Positions 36,002 through 44,603 of a stretch of DNA of 58,910 nt are shown here, one piece after another. Source of the DNA: Cellulosimicrobium composti. Its GTDB lineage: Bacteria > Actinomycetota > Actinomycetes > Actinomycetales > Cellulomonadaceae. Position 1 is the first letter of the stretch. Each line of letters starts with the position of its first letter. The translations under genes were made by a program, and so were the position numbers. The DNA is taken from positions 1 through 58,910 of the forward strand of contig NZ_WMKA01000019.1 of assembly GCF_009711085.1 (NCBI RefSeq), written 5' to 3'. The notes beneath the pieces were generated by a model. That model did no database searches, was not told the DNA's origin, and saw only the letters and a program-made list of their open reading frames with translations.

Positions 36002-36299
36002 GACCGAGCTCGACCCCGTCATCCACGCCCCCGCGCGCCTGCGCGTCGTCGCGACGCTCGCGGCTCTCGGGAGCGGGGACGAGCTGTCCTTCCCCAAGCT
36101 CCAGAAGCTGCTGGGGATGACGGCGGGGAACCTCTCCACCCACCTGCGCAAGCTCGAGGACGCGGGCTACGTCACCGTCACCAAGACGCACGAGGGTCGC
36201 ACGCCGGCGACCTACCTCGCCCTCACGACCCGCGGCCGCGCGGCGTTCGAGGACTACACGGCCGCACTGAACACCCTCCTGAGAGGAGCTGGAGCATGA
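35994..36299 (+). CDS. Winged-helix regulator (HTH_34, ArsR/MarR-like)
   Basis: 101 aa, essentially one DNA-binding winged helix: PVIHAPARLRVVATLAAL, LSFPKLQKLLGMTAGNLSTHLRKLEDAGYVTVTK (helix-turn-helix) and a wing GRTPATYLALTTRGRAAF. No extra ligand domain. Proteins of this form usually act as dimeric local repressors. The position between a membrane protein and the ABC genes, with overlapping reading frames on both sides, indicates an autoregulated operon. Confidence 0.85.
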   Translation: MPETELDPVIHAPARLRVVATLAALGSGDELSFPKLQKLLGMTAGNLSTHLRKLEDAGYVTVTKTHEGRTPATYLALTTRGRAAFEDYTAALNTLLRGAGA

Positions 36300-37270
36300 G
36301 CGCCCAGCGCACGAGCCCCACCCGGGCCGCCCGGCCCGAGACCGCGCCTCCGGACGCGGACGCCGCCCGCCCGGTCGTCGCCGTCGACCACGTGACCCGC
36401 CGCTTCGGGCAGGTCGTCGCGCTCGACGACGTGTCCCTGCGCGTCGGGGCGGGCGAGCTCGTCGGCCTCCTCGGCCCGAACGGTGCCGGGAAGTCCACCC
36501 TGCTGTCCCTCGTGAGCGGGCAGCGCCGTCCCGACGCCGGGACGGTCCGGCTGCTCGGCGGCGACCCGCGCGACGCGCGCAGCCGCGTCGGCCTCGGCCT
36601 CACGCCGCAGGAGACCGGCCTGCCCGCGACGCTCAAGGTGCGCGAGGTCGTCGACTTCGTCGGCGGGCACTACCCGAACCCGGTCCCGACCGGCGAGCTG
36701 CTCGACCAGTTCGGCCTCGCCGACCTCGCCCGGCGCCAGACCGGGGCGATGTCCGGCGGGCAGAAGCGCCGCCTCGCGGTCGCGCTCTCGCTCGTCGGGC
36801 GCCCGCGCGTCGTGCTGCTCGACGAGCCGACCACCGGGCTCGACGTGAGCGCGCGCCAGGCGCTGTGGGACGCGATCCGCGCGTACCACGCGGGCGGCGG
36901 GACGGTGCTGCTGACGAGCCACTACCTCGAGGAGGTGCAGGCGCTCGCGCAGCGGGTCGTCGTCATCGACCAGGGCGTGGTCAAGGCCGACGACTCGCTC
37001 GACGCGATCCTGCGGCGCGTGTCGCTGCGGCGCGTCGTCGTCGGGTCGCCCGCCGACCTGAGCGACCGCCCCGGCGTCGTGCGGGCCGACCGCCTCGGCG
37101 ACGGCCGCCAGGAGCTCTACACGCCCGACGCCGACGCGCTCGTGCGCGAGCTCGTCACGTCGGGCGTCGACTTCCACGACCTCGAGATCCGGGGCGCGAG
37201 CCTCGAGGAGGCGTTCGAGCAGATGGTCGCGCGCGGCGCGGCCCCGACGACGGAGGCATCGGCACGATGA
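36296..37270 (+). CDS. ABC exporter ATP-binding protein
   Basis: 324 aa. One nucleotide-binding domain (~27-245): Walker A GPNGAGKST, Q-loop LTPQETGLP, signature MSGGQKRRLA, Walker B VVLLDEPTTGLD, switch His in TSHYLEE. The C-terminal ~80 residues (VVVGSPADLSDRPGVVRADRL... LEIRGASLEEAFEQMV) are the regulatory extension typical of drug/antibiotic exporter ATPases (DrrA/CcmA-like). It overlaps the regulator by ATGA and the permease by ATGA. Substrate unknown; drug, lipid or peptide export are all possible. Confidence 0.9.
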   Translation: MSAQRTSPTRAARPETAPPDADAARPVVAVDHVTRRFGQVVALDDVSLRVGAGELVGLLGPNGAGKSTLLSLVSGQRRPDAGTVRLLGGDPRDARSRVGLGLTPQETGLPATLKVREVVDFVGGHYPNPVPTGELLDQFGLADLARRQTGAMSGGQKRRLAVALSLVGRPRVVLLDEPTTGLDVSARQALWDAIRAYHAGGGTVLLTSHYLEEVQALAQRVVVIDQGVVKADDSLDAILRRVSLRRVVVGSPADLSDRPGVVRADRLGDGRQELYTPDADALVRELVTSGVDFHDLEIRGASLEEAFEQMVARGAAPTTEASAR

Positions 37271-38058
37271 CCACGACGACCCCCCGCGCGCCCGCCGCGG
37301 CGCTGCCCGGCCCGCTGCGGATGACGTGGCTGCACCTGAAGTACCAGTTCCTGGAGACGGTCCGCGTACCCGTCGCCGTGCTGGGCAACCTCCTGTTCCC
37401 GGCGCTCGCGATGTTCTTCTTCGTCGTGCCGCAGAAGGAGGTCGCGCAGGACCCGCTCGCGGCGACCATGGCCGTGGCGTCGCTCGGCCTGTTCGCGATC
37501 TGCTCGGCGAGCCTGTTCACGTACGGGCTCGGCGTCGCGGAGGACCGCCAGCTGCCGTTCGACCCGTTCGTGCGCACGCTCCCCGCGGGGCCCGCGCCGC
37601 GCATGGCCGCGCGCGTGCTCAACGGCGGCGTGTTCTCGCTGTTCGGGCTCGTGCCGCTCGTCCTCATCGCGTGGCTGTTCACCGACGCGAGCGTCACGTG
37701 GGGCCAGCTCCTCGCGGGCGTCGGGACGGTCCTGCTGGTGTCCGTGCCCTTCGTCCTGCTCGGCATGGCGATCGGGTACTCGCTGTCGGCGAAGGCCGCG
37801 CTGCCGGTGGTGCAGGTGATCCTGTTCCCGCTCGCGTTCGCCGGCGGCCTGTTCCTCCCGCCGTTCCTCTTCCCGGACTGGCTGAACACGATCTCGATGG
37901 CCACCCCGACGCGAGCCGGCCGCGACCTGCTCGTCCAGGCGCTCACCGGCGAGCCGGCGTACGGGGGCGCGTGGTTCGTCCTGCTCGGCTGGACGGTGTT
38001 GTTCGCCGCCCTCGCGGTGGGCGCCTACCGCCGCGACGAGGGCCGCCGCTTCCGCTGA
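37267..38058 (+). CDS. ABC exporter permease (ABC-2 type)
   Basis: 263 aa with six hydrophobic segments in ABC-2 arrangement: a short amphipathic N-terminus (MTWLHLKYQFLETVRVPVAVLGNLLFPALAMFFFVV), a cytoplasmic loop (GVAEDRQLPFDPFVRTLPAGPAPRMAARVL) and the conserved LFPLAFAGGLFLPPFLFPDWLNTISMATPTRAGRDLLVQ region before the last helix. It forms the exporter with the preceding ATPase. The gene is followed by palindromic repeat C before the convergent copA. Confidence 0.88.
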   Translation: MTTTTPRAPAAALPGPLRMTWLHLKYQFLETVRVPVAVLGNLLFPALAMFFFVVPQKEVAQDPLAATMAVASLGLFAICSASLFTYGLGVAEDRQLPFDPFVRTLPAGPAPRMAARVLNGGVFSLFGLVPLVLIAWLFTDASVTWGQLLAGVGTVLLVSVPFVLLGMAIGYSLSAKAALPVVQVILFPLAFAGGLFLPPFLFPDWLNTISMATPTRAGRDLLVQALTGEPAYGGAWFVLLGWTVLFAALAVGAYRRDEGRRFR

Positions 38059-38079
38059 CCGCCACTCCCTCCCGCCGAA

Positions 38080-38126
38080 CACGGGGTTGCTGTCGTTATC
38101 CCGCGGATAACGACAGCAACCCCGTG
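38080..38126. repeat. Palindromic repeat, copy C (perfect 22-bp arms)
   Basis: Left arm 38080-38101 (CACGGGGTTGCTGTCGTTAT then CC) and its exact complement 38105-38126, with a CGC loop. It sits between the convergent stops of the ABC permease (38058) and copA (38154), where it could also serve as a bidirectional terminator. Confidence 0.95.
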
Positions 38127-38153
38127 CTCGACGCCGAGGAAGGGCGGGTCGGC

Positions 38154-40766
38154 TCAGGCGGCGCGGCGCAGGCGCAGCGAGTTCCCGACGACGATCACCG
38201 AGCTCGCGGCCATCGCCGCGCCCGCGATCATCGGGTTGAGCAGGCCCGCGGCCGCGAGCGGGATCGCCGCGACGTTGTACGCGAACGCCCAGAACAGGTT
38301 CTGCTGGATGATCCGCAGGGTCCGGCGCGAGAGCCGGATCGCCGTCGCCGCGGTACGCAGGTCGCCGCGCACGAGCGTGAGGTCGCTCGCCTCGATCGCG
38401 ACGTCCGTCCCCGTGCCCATCGCGAGCCCGAGGTCCGCCGTCGCGAGCGCCGCGGCGTCGTTCACGCCGTCCCCGACCATCGCGACGACGCGCCCCTCGC
38501 GCTGGAGGCGCGCGACGACGTCGACCTTCTGGTCCGGGAGCACGCGCGCGACCACGTCCTGCTCCGCGATCCCGACGGCGCGCGCCGCCTCGCGGGCCGC
38601 GCCCTCGCCGTCACCCGTGAGCAGGTAGGGCCGCAGCCCGAGCCCGCGGAGCTCGCGCACCGCCTCGGCCGACGTCGGCTTCACCGGGTCGCGCAGCACG
38701 AGCACCGCCCGCGCACGGCCGCCCCACGCGACGACGACCGCGCTCGCGCCCGACGACTCCGCCGCGGCGAACGCGTCGTCGAGCGCCGGGTCCGGTGCGA
38801 CGCCCTCGCGCGCGAGCCACGACGGCTGACCCACGAGCACGCGCCGCGCGTGGAGCCCTGCACCGCCGTCCGTCCCGAGCGACAGCCCCGAGTGCGCCGT
38901 GCGGACGACGGCCTCGACCCCGCCGCCCGGCGCGCTGCGGAAGTCGAGCGCCTGCAGCGACCCGACGACGACGCCGTCCGCCCCGACCCGGGGCTCCGTG
39001 CCCTGCGCGTCGACCGGCGCGGAGACCTCGCGCGCCGCTGCCGCCACCGCGCGCGCGATCGGGTGCTCGCTCAGCGCCTCGACCGCCCCCGCGTGGCGCA
39101 GGGCGTCGAGCGCGGCGGTGTCGCCCGCGAGGTCCGCGAGCGCGGTGCGGCCCGACGGCGTCACGACCGCCTCGAGCGCCATCGCACCCCGCGTGACCGT
39201 GCCCGTCTTGTCGAGCACGACCGTGTCCACGCGGCGCGTCGACTCGAGCACCTCCGGCCCCTTGATGAGCACGCCGAGCTGCGCCCCGCGCCCCGTCCCG
39301 ACGAGCAGCGCCGTCGGCGTCGCGAGCCCCAGCGCGCACGGGCACGCGATGATGAGCACCGCCACGGCCGCCGTGAACGCGAACTGCGTCCCCGCCCCCG
39401 CGAGCAGCCAGCCCACGAGCGTCGCGACCGCCAGCACCAGCACGACCGGCACGAACACCGCCGAGATGCGGTCCGCGAGCCGCTGCACCGGCGCCTTGCC
39501 CGTCTGCGCCTGCGTCACGAGGCGCCCGATCTGCGCGAGAGTCGTCTCCTCGCCCACGCGCGTCGCGCGGACCAGCAGCGCGCCCGACGCGTTGACCGTC
39601 GCGCCCGTCACGTCGTCGCCCGGGCCGACGTCCACCGGCACCGGCTCGCCCGTGAGCAGCGACGTGTCGACAGCGCTCGCTCCCTCCAGCACCACGCCGT
39701 CCGTCGCGACCTTCTCGCCCGGCCGCACCACGAACACGTCACCCACCGCGAGGCCCGCGACCGGGACGCGCTCCGTGAGCCGCGTGCCGTCCGGACCGGT
39801 GCGCGGCGCCCCGTCCGGCCCCAGGACCACGCGCTCCGCGTCCTTCGCGCCCAGCTCCAGGAGCGAGCGCAGCGCGTCGCCCGCCCGGCGCTTCGACCGG
39901 TGCTCCGCGTACCGGCCCGCGAGCAGGAACGTCGTGACGACCGCCGCGACCTCGAAGTAGAGCTCCGGCGGACCCATCTCGTCGCGCGACGGGACGAGCG
40001 TCGGCTGCATCCGCATCCCCAGCTCGCCCGCACCGCCGAGCAGCAGCGCCCACAGCGACCACAGCGTCGCCGCGACGACGCCGAGCGACACGAGCGTGTC
40101 CATCGTCGACGCACCGTGGCGCGCCGCGCGGAACGCCGCCGTGTGGAACGGCCACGCGGCCCACGTCACGACCGGCAGCGCGAGCGCCGCGACGACCCAC
40201 TGCCAGCCGGTGAGCTGCAGCGCCGGGACCATCGAGAGCGCGAGGACCGGGACGGTGAGGACGGCCGCGACGCGGAGCCGTCGCCGCAGGTCCGTGCCGC
40301 GGTCGGGGCCCGGGAGGGGGTCCGCTCCGTTCGCGAGCGCGGCTTCTCCGCCCTTCGCGTCCGACGCCGCCCCCACCGCCTCGTCGTTCGGCTCGCCCCG
40401 GTCCGCCGAGGTAGGGGCCCGGTCCGCGGAGGCAGAGGCCTGGTTCGGCGGGGTGCCGGCCTGGTTCGCCGAGGGAGAGGCGTGGTCGACCGGGGTGCGG
40501 CGAGTGGTGACGCGGGCGGTGTAGCCCGCCTTCTCGACGGCGGCGACGAGGTCGGCGTCGCTGACGTCGGCGGCGAGGACGACGTGCGCGCTCTCGAGCG
40601 GGAGGTTGACGGTGGCGGTGGCGCCGTCGACGCGGTTGAGCCGCTTCTCGACGCGCGCCACGCACGACGCGCACGTCATGCCCTCGATCGCGAGGTCGAC
40701 CTCGGCGAACGGTCGGCCGTCGGCGGGGCCGGAGGCGGTCGGGGTGGGCGTGGGCTGGGCGGTCAT
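38154..40766 (-). CDS. copA: Copper-exporting P1B-type ATPase
   Basis: 870 aa. One N-terminal heavy-metal domain with GMTCASC (C32, C35), then a ~70-residue low-complexity Ala/Ser/Asp linker with repeated SADR/NQA units. The membrane core follows, with the actuator motif LLTGEPVPV, the metal-selective CPCALG in helix 6, phosphorylation site DKTGTVT, SEHP, and the hinge [10 protein letters not shown]. This is the Cu(I) efflux P1B-1 pattern. The ATG at 40766 was chosen for GAGGAG upstream. It lies after copZ on the same strand but is separated from it by 299 bp containing a large hairpin. Regulated with copZ if both are read from the CsoR-controlled promoter. Confidence 0.94.
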   Translation of the reverse strand: MTAQPTPTPTASGPADGRPFAEVDLAIEGMTCASCVARVEKRLNRVDGATATVNLPLESAHVVLAADVSDADLVAAVEKAGYTARVTTRRTPVDHASPSANQAGTPPNQASASADRAPTSADRGEPNDEAVGAASDAKGGEAALANGADPLPGPDRGTDLRRRLRVAAVLTVPVLALSMVPALQLTGWQWVVAALALPVVTWAAWPFHTAAFRAARHGASTMDTLVSLGVVAATLWSLWALLLGGAGELGMRMQPTLVPSRDEMGPPELYFEVAAVVTTFLLAGRYAEHRSKRRAGDALRSLLELGAKDAERVVLGPDGAPRTGPDGTRLTERVPVAGLAVGDVFVVRPGEKVATDGVVLEGASAVDTSLLTGEPVPVDVGPGDDVTGATVNASGALLVRATRVGEETTLAQIGRLVTQAQTGKAPVQRLADRISAVFVPVVLVLAVATLVGWLLAGAGTQFAFTAAVAVLIIACPCALGLATPTALLVGTGRGAQLGVLIKGPEVLESTRRVDTVVLDKTGTVTRGAMALEAVVTPSGRTALADLAGDTAALDALRHAGAVEALSEHPIARAVAAAAREVSAPVDAQGTEPRVGADGVVVGSLQALDFRSAPGGGVEAVVRTAHSGLSLGTDGGAGLHARRVLVGQPSWLAREGVAPDPALDDAFAAAESSGASAVVVAWGGRARAVLVLRDPVKPTSAEAVRELRGLGLRPYLLTGDGEGAAREAARAVGIAEQDVVARVLPDQKVDVVARLQREGRVVAMVGDGVNDAAALATADLGLAMGTGTDVAIEASDLTLVRGDLRTAATAIRLSRRTLRIIQQNLFWAFAYNVAAIPLAAAGLLNPMIAGAAMAASSVIVVGNSLRLRRAA

Positions 40767-40926
40767 CGGCGTGACTCCTCGACGGGTGCTCGGGTGGAGG
40801 TCACCGGCAGCGGCCCGGGGTGGCGGGCGTCGCGGCGGGGGCGTCCGTCGGTGCGGGCGGACGCGGCGCGGAGGGCCCGGGTCGCGGTGGCGACGGTCGG
40901 CGGGCGGTCCGCGGGGTGGTGCTCCG

Positions 40927-40985
40927 GGGTGCCCGACGGCGGAGGTGACTCGCGTGCGCGAGGCGGGCTCCGGCGTCGGGCACCC
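40927..40985 (-). terminator. 59-bp near-palindromic hairpin between copZ and copA
   Basis: Nested pairing across the whole element: GGGTGCCCGACG (40927-40938) with CGTCGGGCACCC (40974-40985); CGGAG (40940-40944) with CTCCG (40968-40972); CTCGCG (40949-40954) with CGCGAG (40957-40962). It follows the copZ stop and precedes the copA start by 160 bp. Partial terminator or RNA stabiliser are the likely roles. The rest of 40767-41065 holds no gene. Confidence 0.6.
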
Positions 40986-41065
40986 GGGCGGTGGTCGTGG
41001 CGCTCGTCCTGCCGGGACGGGCGTCGCGGGGTCGTGCCGGGTGCGCGGCGTGACCGGGGATCGTG

Positions 41066-41440
41066 TCAGGCGCGGGGCGGGACCTGGAGGTCGTACGTCT
41101 TCGTGGCGGGCGCGGACCCCTCGGACGGGGCCGTGCCGCAGCCGCACGCGCACGAGTGCGCCTCCTGCTTCTCCGCGGCCTGCTCGGCGTACTGGGCGGC
41201 GAGGGCGTCCTCCTGGACCTCGAGCGACGCGACCTCGTAGCCGGCCTCGTCGACCGCCTCGCGCAGCGCCGCCTCGTCGAGCGGGTCGTCGGAGAAGACC
41301 GTGACCTCGGACGCGCCGCCGACGCGCAGCTCGACGCTCACGTTCTCGACTCCGGGCACGGCCTCGAGGTCCTTCGTGACGTGCGCGACGCAGTTGCCGC
41401 AGGTCATGCCGGTGACGCCCAGGGTGGTGACGGTGCTCAT
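41066..41440 (-). CDS. copZ: Copper chaperone CopZ with Cys/His-rich tail
   Basis: 124 aa. The N-terminal ~70 residues are a standard heavy-metal-associated domain with the Cu(I) motif GMTCGNC (C14, C17) and a ferredoxin-like fold ending DEAGYEVAS. Ordinary CopZ proteins stop there. This one continues with an amphipathic Ala/Glu helix and a HSCACGCG motif (H95, C97, C99, C101), then ~20 further residues. The tail offers a second possible metal site. The start is supported by GAGGAG just upstream. It lies 27 nt downstream of csoR on the same strand. Confidence 0.9.
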   Translation of the reverse strand: MSTVTTLGVTGMTCGNCVAHVTKDLEAVPGVENVSVELRVGGASEVTVFSDDPLDEAALREAVDEAGYEVASLEVQEDALAAQYAEQAAEKQEAHSCACGCGTAPSEGSAPATKTYDLQVPPRA

Positions 41441-41467
41441 GGTGCTCCTCGGGTGGGGATGGGGGGT

Positions 41468-41806
41468 TCAGCTACGGACGAGGCGGGCGATGGCGTCGGC
41501 GGCTTCCTTGACCTTCGCCGCGCCCTCCTCCTCGGACTGGCGGGCCGCGTCGACGACGCAGTGGCCCAGGTGGTCCTCGACGAGGCCGATGCTCACGGCC
41601 TGCAGCGCCTTCGTGACGGCGGAGACCTGCGTGAGGATGTCGATGCAGTAGACGTCCTCGTCGATCATGCGGGCGATGCCGCGCACCTGCCCCTCGATGC
41701 GGCGCATCCGCTTGAGGTACGCCTCCTTGTCGGACGCGTAGCCGTGCGGGCCCGCGTGGTCCGCGTGCTCGACCGCGACGGCGGGAGCGTCGGTCATGTC
41801 GGTCAT
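41468..41806 (-). CDS. csoR: Copper-sensing repressor CsoR
   Basis: 112 aa, DUF156/CsoR fold. The Cu(I) ligands are in the exact M. tuberculosis spacing: C54 (DVYC), H79 (VEDH) and C83 (HC), that is C-x24-H-x3-C. The DNA-contact helix is [19 protein letters not shown]. The start at 41806 was chosen for AGGAGGAG directly upstream; a longer frame exists but lacks a site. Apo-CsoR binds its operator and Cu(I) releases it. Two CsoR-type boxes lie 54-94 bp upstream, so the csoR-copZ(-copA) unit is autoregulated. Confidence 0.94.
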   Translation of the reverse strand: MTDMTDAPAVAVEHADHAGPHGYASDKEAYLKRMRRIEGQVRGIARMIDEDVYCIDILTQVSAVTKALQAVSIGLVEDHLGHCVVDAARQSEEEGAAKVKEAADAIARLVRS

Positions 41807-41859
41807 GCTCTCCTCCTCGTCAGGCGCGGCGTCCGCACCGCGGTGGGACCGCCTCATCC

Positions 41860-41900
41860 ATACCCCACCAGGGTACCTGAAGCATACCCCCTTCGGGTAT
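41860..41900 (-). promoter_or_regulatory. Two CsoR operator boxes and the csoR promoter
   Basis: Box 1, ATACCCCACCAGGGTAC (41860-41876), and box 2, ATACCCCCTTCGGGTAT (41884-41900), fit the known CsoR consensus of TACCC...GGGTA halves. Minus-strand -10-like TATGCT lies between them and TATGGA inside box 1, so binding would block transcription. The rest of the 244-bp divergent gap has no gene. Confidence 0.85.
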
Positions 41901-42050
41901 ACCTCTTGCCGGCTGGCACGGCGCGGTCATCGCCATGACACGTGTCACCGCCGGGGCGTGAGGTGCCCACGCGACCCGGTGACACCGCGCACTGCCGAAC
42001 CCGCGACATCGGCGGGAGTGTGGACGCATCCCACCGACGAGAGGCACACC

Positions 42051-42533
42051 ATGACCGACATCGTCTCCTGGCTCCAGGAGCTCACCCAGGCACTTCCGCC
42101 CTTCCTGCGCTGGGTCGGCGTGCTCGTCGCCGGCGCCGTCCCGTACGTCGAGGCCGAGGGAGGGGCGGCCCTCGGCGTCGTCGCAGGGCTCGACGTGCGG
42201 ATCTCCATCCCCGTCGCGATCGTCGGCAACGCGCTCGCGCTCGCGGCCGTCGTCTGGCTCGCCGGCGCGGCACGCGCGGGCGTCACGCGCGGCCGCACCA
42301 AGAGCGCCACTCCCAAGATGCAGCGCGTGCGCCGCGTGTTCGACCGCTACGGCGTCCCGGGCGTCAGCCTGCTCGGGCCGCTGCTCCTGCCGAGCCACGT
42401 CACCGCCGCCGCGATGGTCGGGTTCGGCGCGCCCCGCACCCGCGTCTTCGTCTGGGGTGTCGCCGCGGTCGCGGCGTGGGCCGTCGTCTTCGGCGTCCTC
42501 GTCCACCTCGGCGTCTCCGCCGCCGTCGCCTGA
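42051..42533 (+). CDS. Small integral membrane protein (small multidrug efflux-like)
   Basis: 160 aa, four hydrophobic segments (FLRWVGVLVAGAVPYVEAEGGAALGVVAGL; ISIPVAIVGNALALAAVVWLAG; YGVPGVSLLGPLLLPSHVTAAAMVGFGA; RVFVWGVAAVAAWAVVFGVLVHLGV). The AVPYVEAEGG and GPLLLPSHVTA motifs are conserved in a family related to COG2426 that is annotated as small multidrug efflux proteins in mycobacteria; direct evidence for efflux is lacking. It is divergent from csoR, so copper control through the shared region is possible. GAGAGG precedes the ATG. Confidence 0.65.
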   Translation: MTDIVSWLQELTQALPPFLRWVGVLVAGAVPYVEAEGGAALGVVAGLDVRISIPVAIVGNALALAAVVWLAGAARAGVTRGRTKSATPKMQRVRRVFDRYGVPGVSLLGPLLLPSHVTAAAMVGFGAPRTRVFVWGVAAVAAWAVVFGVLVHLGVSAAVA

Positions 42534-42546
42534 CCCTCCCCGCGAC

Positions 42547-42586
42547 GGCCCGTGCCGGGTGACCGGTCACGGTGCTGTCACGGGCC
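42547..42586. promoter_or_regulatory. Nested palindromes between the small membrane protein and DUF2330 genes
   Basis: An outer 8-bp stem GGCCCGTG (42547-42554) / CACGGGCC (42579-42586) encloses a perfect 12-bp palindrome GTGACCGGTCAC (42559-42570). It could terminate the upstream gene; the inner palindrome is also a good operator shape for the DUF2330 promoter. Confidence 0.5.
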
Positions 42587-42630
42587 CATCACGATTCGAC
42601 GCTCGGCGCGCGCCACCCCCGGGGCGCTCC

Positions 42631-42636
42631 TACCCT
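42631..42636 (+). promoter_or_regulatory. -10 element, probable leaderless promoter for the DUF2330 gene
   Basis: TACCCT ends 7 nt before the ATG at 42644. No ribosome binding site lies between. Confidence 0.4.
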
Positions 42637-42643
42637 CCCAAGC

Positions 42644-43744
42644 ATGGGCAGGGCAGCACGAGCACCACGGGCGGTGCGCGCGGCGGCGGTCGCTCTCGCC
42701 CTCGCGGCAGGGACCGTCGTCACGGCGCCGCCCGCGGGGGCGTGCGCGTGCGGCGGCCTCGTGGACGGCCCCGCGTACGACACGTCGGTCTCGAGCGAGA
42801 CCGCCGTCCTCCAGTGGGACGGCACGACGCAGACCGTGCTGCTCGAGCTCGACGCGCTGTCCAACGCGCCGGAGGTCGGGCTGATCCTGCCGACGCCCGC
42901 GCCCGCGGAGGTCGCGCTCGCCGACCCCGAGGTGTTCCGCGAGCTCGACGCCCTCACCGCGCCGCGCGCCGTCGTCTCCGACCACCGGTGGTGGCCCGAG
43001 CTCGGGTTCGGCTCCGGGAGCGACGGCGCCGGGGGTGCCGCCGGCGTCGCGGTGCTCGACGCGGTCCGCCTCGGGCCGCTCGACGTGACGACGCTCGGCG
43101 CGAGCGACGCCGGCTCGCTCGGGGCGTGGCTCACCGAGCGCGGCTTCCAGCTCCCCGAGACGATCCAGACCGCGCTCGCGCCCTACGTGCAGGACGGGTG
43201 GTCGTTCGTCGCCGCGCGCCTCGCACCCGAGGAGGCCGCCACGTTCGACGGGACGCTCCAGCCGCTGCGCGTCACGTTCCCCAGCGGCTCGCTCGTCTAC
43301 CCGATGCGCATGTCCGCCGTCGCGGACGGCACGCAGAGCACCCGCACGTACGTGCTCGCCGACCACCGCGTGGACCGCGTCGACCCGACCGCCGAGGCGC
43401 ACGAGCCGACGGTGCGGTTCGCGGGTCGCGTGGACCCGGCGACCGTCGAGTCCGCAGAGCTCGCCGCGCTGCTCCGGGCGGGCGGCTTCGTCACGTCCCA
43501 CGAGCAGGTGTTCACCGAGCCGGGCACCGAGATCGTCTCCGACTTCGTCTTCGCGCCCGCCGCCGCCGACGTCGCGTACACGCCGACGTACTCCGTCGTC
43601 GCCGACCGGCGCATCGGCCCGTTCTTCGCGGGCCCCGTGCTCGCGTTCGGCGGCGTGCTCGCGCTCGCCGTGCTCGTGATCTGGTCCGGACGACGCCGGC
43701 GCGCCCCCGCGCCGACGCTCGCCCCACGGCCCGCCGGGGCCTGA
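42644..43744 (+). CDS. DUF2330 secreted, membrane-anchored protein
   Basis: 366 aa. Signal peptide (Arg-rich start, Ala/Leu core, cleavage near PPAGACA) is followed at once by the ACACGGL-type cysteine motif (CACGGLVDG) that opens DUF2330 proteins. The extracellular domain is rich in beta segments (TAVLQWDGTTQTVLLELDALSN, EVGLILPTPAPAEVALADPEVF). One C-terminal transmembrane helix (GPVLAFGGVLALAVLVIW) and an Arg/Pro tail anchor it. Function unknown in the whole family. Single gene. Confidence 0.8.
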   Translation: MGRAARAPRAVRAAAVALALAAGTVVTAPPAGACACGGLVDGPAYDTSVSSETAVLQWDGTTQTVLLELDALSNAPEVGLILPTPAPAEVALADPEVFRELDALTAPRAVVSDHRWWPELGFGSGSDGAGGAAGVAVLDAVRLGPLDVTTLGASDAGSLGAWLTERGFQLPETIQTALAPYVQDGWSFVAARLAPEEAATFDGTLQPLRVTFPSGSLVYPMRMSAVADGTQSTRTYVLADHRVDRVDPTAEAHEPTVRFAGRVDPATVESAELAALLRAGGFVTSHEQVFTEPGTEIVSDFVFAPAAADVAYTPTYSVVADRRIGPFFAGPVLAFGGVLALAVLVIWSGRRRRAPAPTLAPRPAGA

Positions 43745-43885
43745 GACCACCGGCGCGCAGGCCCCGCGCGCGGCTCGCCGCGACACGCGTGACCTGCGGG
43801 TGTTCCATGGAGGCGAAGCGGGAGGCGCCACGGGCCGCCGGGCGGCCGGTGCGCCCGGCCCGTCACCTCGGCACGGGGAGTGACC

Positions 43886-44479
43886 ATGACGACGCAGGAC
43901 CCGATCCTCACCGCGTTCTCGGCCACCGCGAGGCAGGTCTGGTACTGGCCGGTGCTCCGCGGCGTGCTCGCCATCATCTTCGGCATCGTCGCGTTGTCGT
44001 GGCCGGACAAGACCGCGGCCGTCATCATCTGGGTCGTCGGGATCTTCGCGGTCGTCGACGGCGTCGTCGAGATCGTCGAGGGCATCCGGCGCCGGGGCAC
44101 CGGCAACGGCACCGCCGTCCTCGTGACGATGGGCGTGCTCAGCCTCGCCGTCGGCGTCGTGCTGCTCGTGTGGCCGGGCAAGACGGCGATCGTCCTCACG
44201 TGGATCGTCGGCTTCTGGGCCGTCGTCTACGGGCTCTTCCAGACCGTCGCGAGCCTCGACCTGCGCAAGGTGCCGGGCAGCGGCTGGGGGTGGGGCGTCG
44301 TCGCCGGCCTGCTCGGCATCGTCTTCGGTCTGCTCGTGCTGTTCAACGTGAACGCGGGCCTCGTGTCGATCGTCTGGCTGCTCGCGCTCTTCGCGATCGT
44401 CTGGGGCGTCATGCTCGTCGCGTTCGGCTTCCAGATCCGCTCGCTCGGCCGACGGGCCGGCCGCGCCGCGACCTCCTGA
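43886..44479 (+). CDS. HdeD/DUF308-family membrane protein (second copy)
   Basis: 197 aa from the ATG at 43886 (a GTG two codons earlier is in frame). Six hydrophobic helices in repeated pairs, each with the HdeD pattern WPDKTAAVIIWVVGIFAVVDG, WPGKTAIVLTWIVGFWAVVYG. The third repeat has lost the motif (FNVNAGLVSIVWLLALF). It is closer to the HdeD core than the 245-aa copy at 25769 and lacks that protein's hydrophilic ends. Convergent with hemL, with palindromic repeat D between. Confidence 0.8.
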   Translation: MTTQDPILTAFSATARQVWYWPVLRGVLAIIFGIVALSWPDKTAAVIIWVVGIFAVVDGVVEIVEGIRRRGTGNGTAVLVTMGVLSLAVGVVLLVWPGKTAIVLTWIVGFWAVVYGLFQTVASLDLRKVPGSGWGWGVVAGLLGIVFGLLVLFNVNAGLVSIVWLLALFAIVWGVMLVAFGFQIRSLGRRAGRAATS

Positions 44480-44497
44480 CCGCCACCCACGCCGCCC

Positions 44498-44507
44498 AGC
44501 ACGGGGT
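44498..44507 (+). repeat. Half copy of the palindromic repeat
   Basis: AGCACGGGGTT repeats the first bases of element D about 20 bp upstream of it, with no matching right arm. A remnant or partial duplication. Confidence 0.5.
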
Positions 44508-44515
44508 TCCGCGCG

Positions 44516-44574
44516 GCCGAGCACGGGGTTGGTGTCGCTATCCGCCGGATAACGACACCAACCCCGTGCTCGGC
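44516..44574. repeat. Palindromic repeat, copy D (29-bp arms)
   Basis: Arms of 29 nt (44516-44544 and 44546-44574), starting GCCGAGCACGGGGTTGGTGT, pair at 28 of 29 positions. Its core has GGTGTCG where A-C have GCTGTCG or GCTGCCG, with the change compensated in the other arm. It lies between the convergent HdeD and hemL stops. Confidence 0.95.
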
Positions 44575-44603
44575 GCAGGCGCGGGTCGCGGCGCGGGCGC
44601 GGG

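Noticed and set aside
40767-41065. Possible small gene in the copZ-copA gap
   Set aside because: Open frames here are Arg/Pro/Gly shadows without a ribosome binding site; the main content is the 59-bp hairpin.
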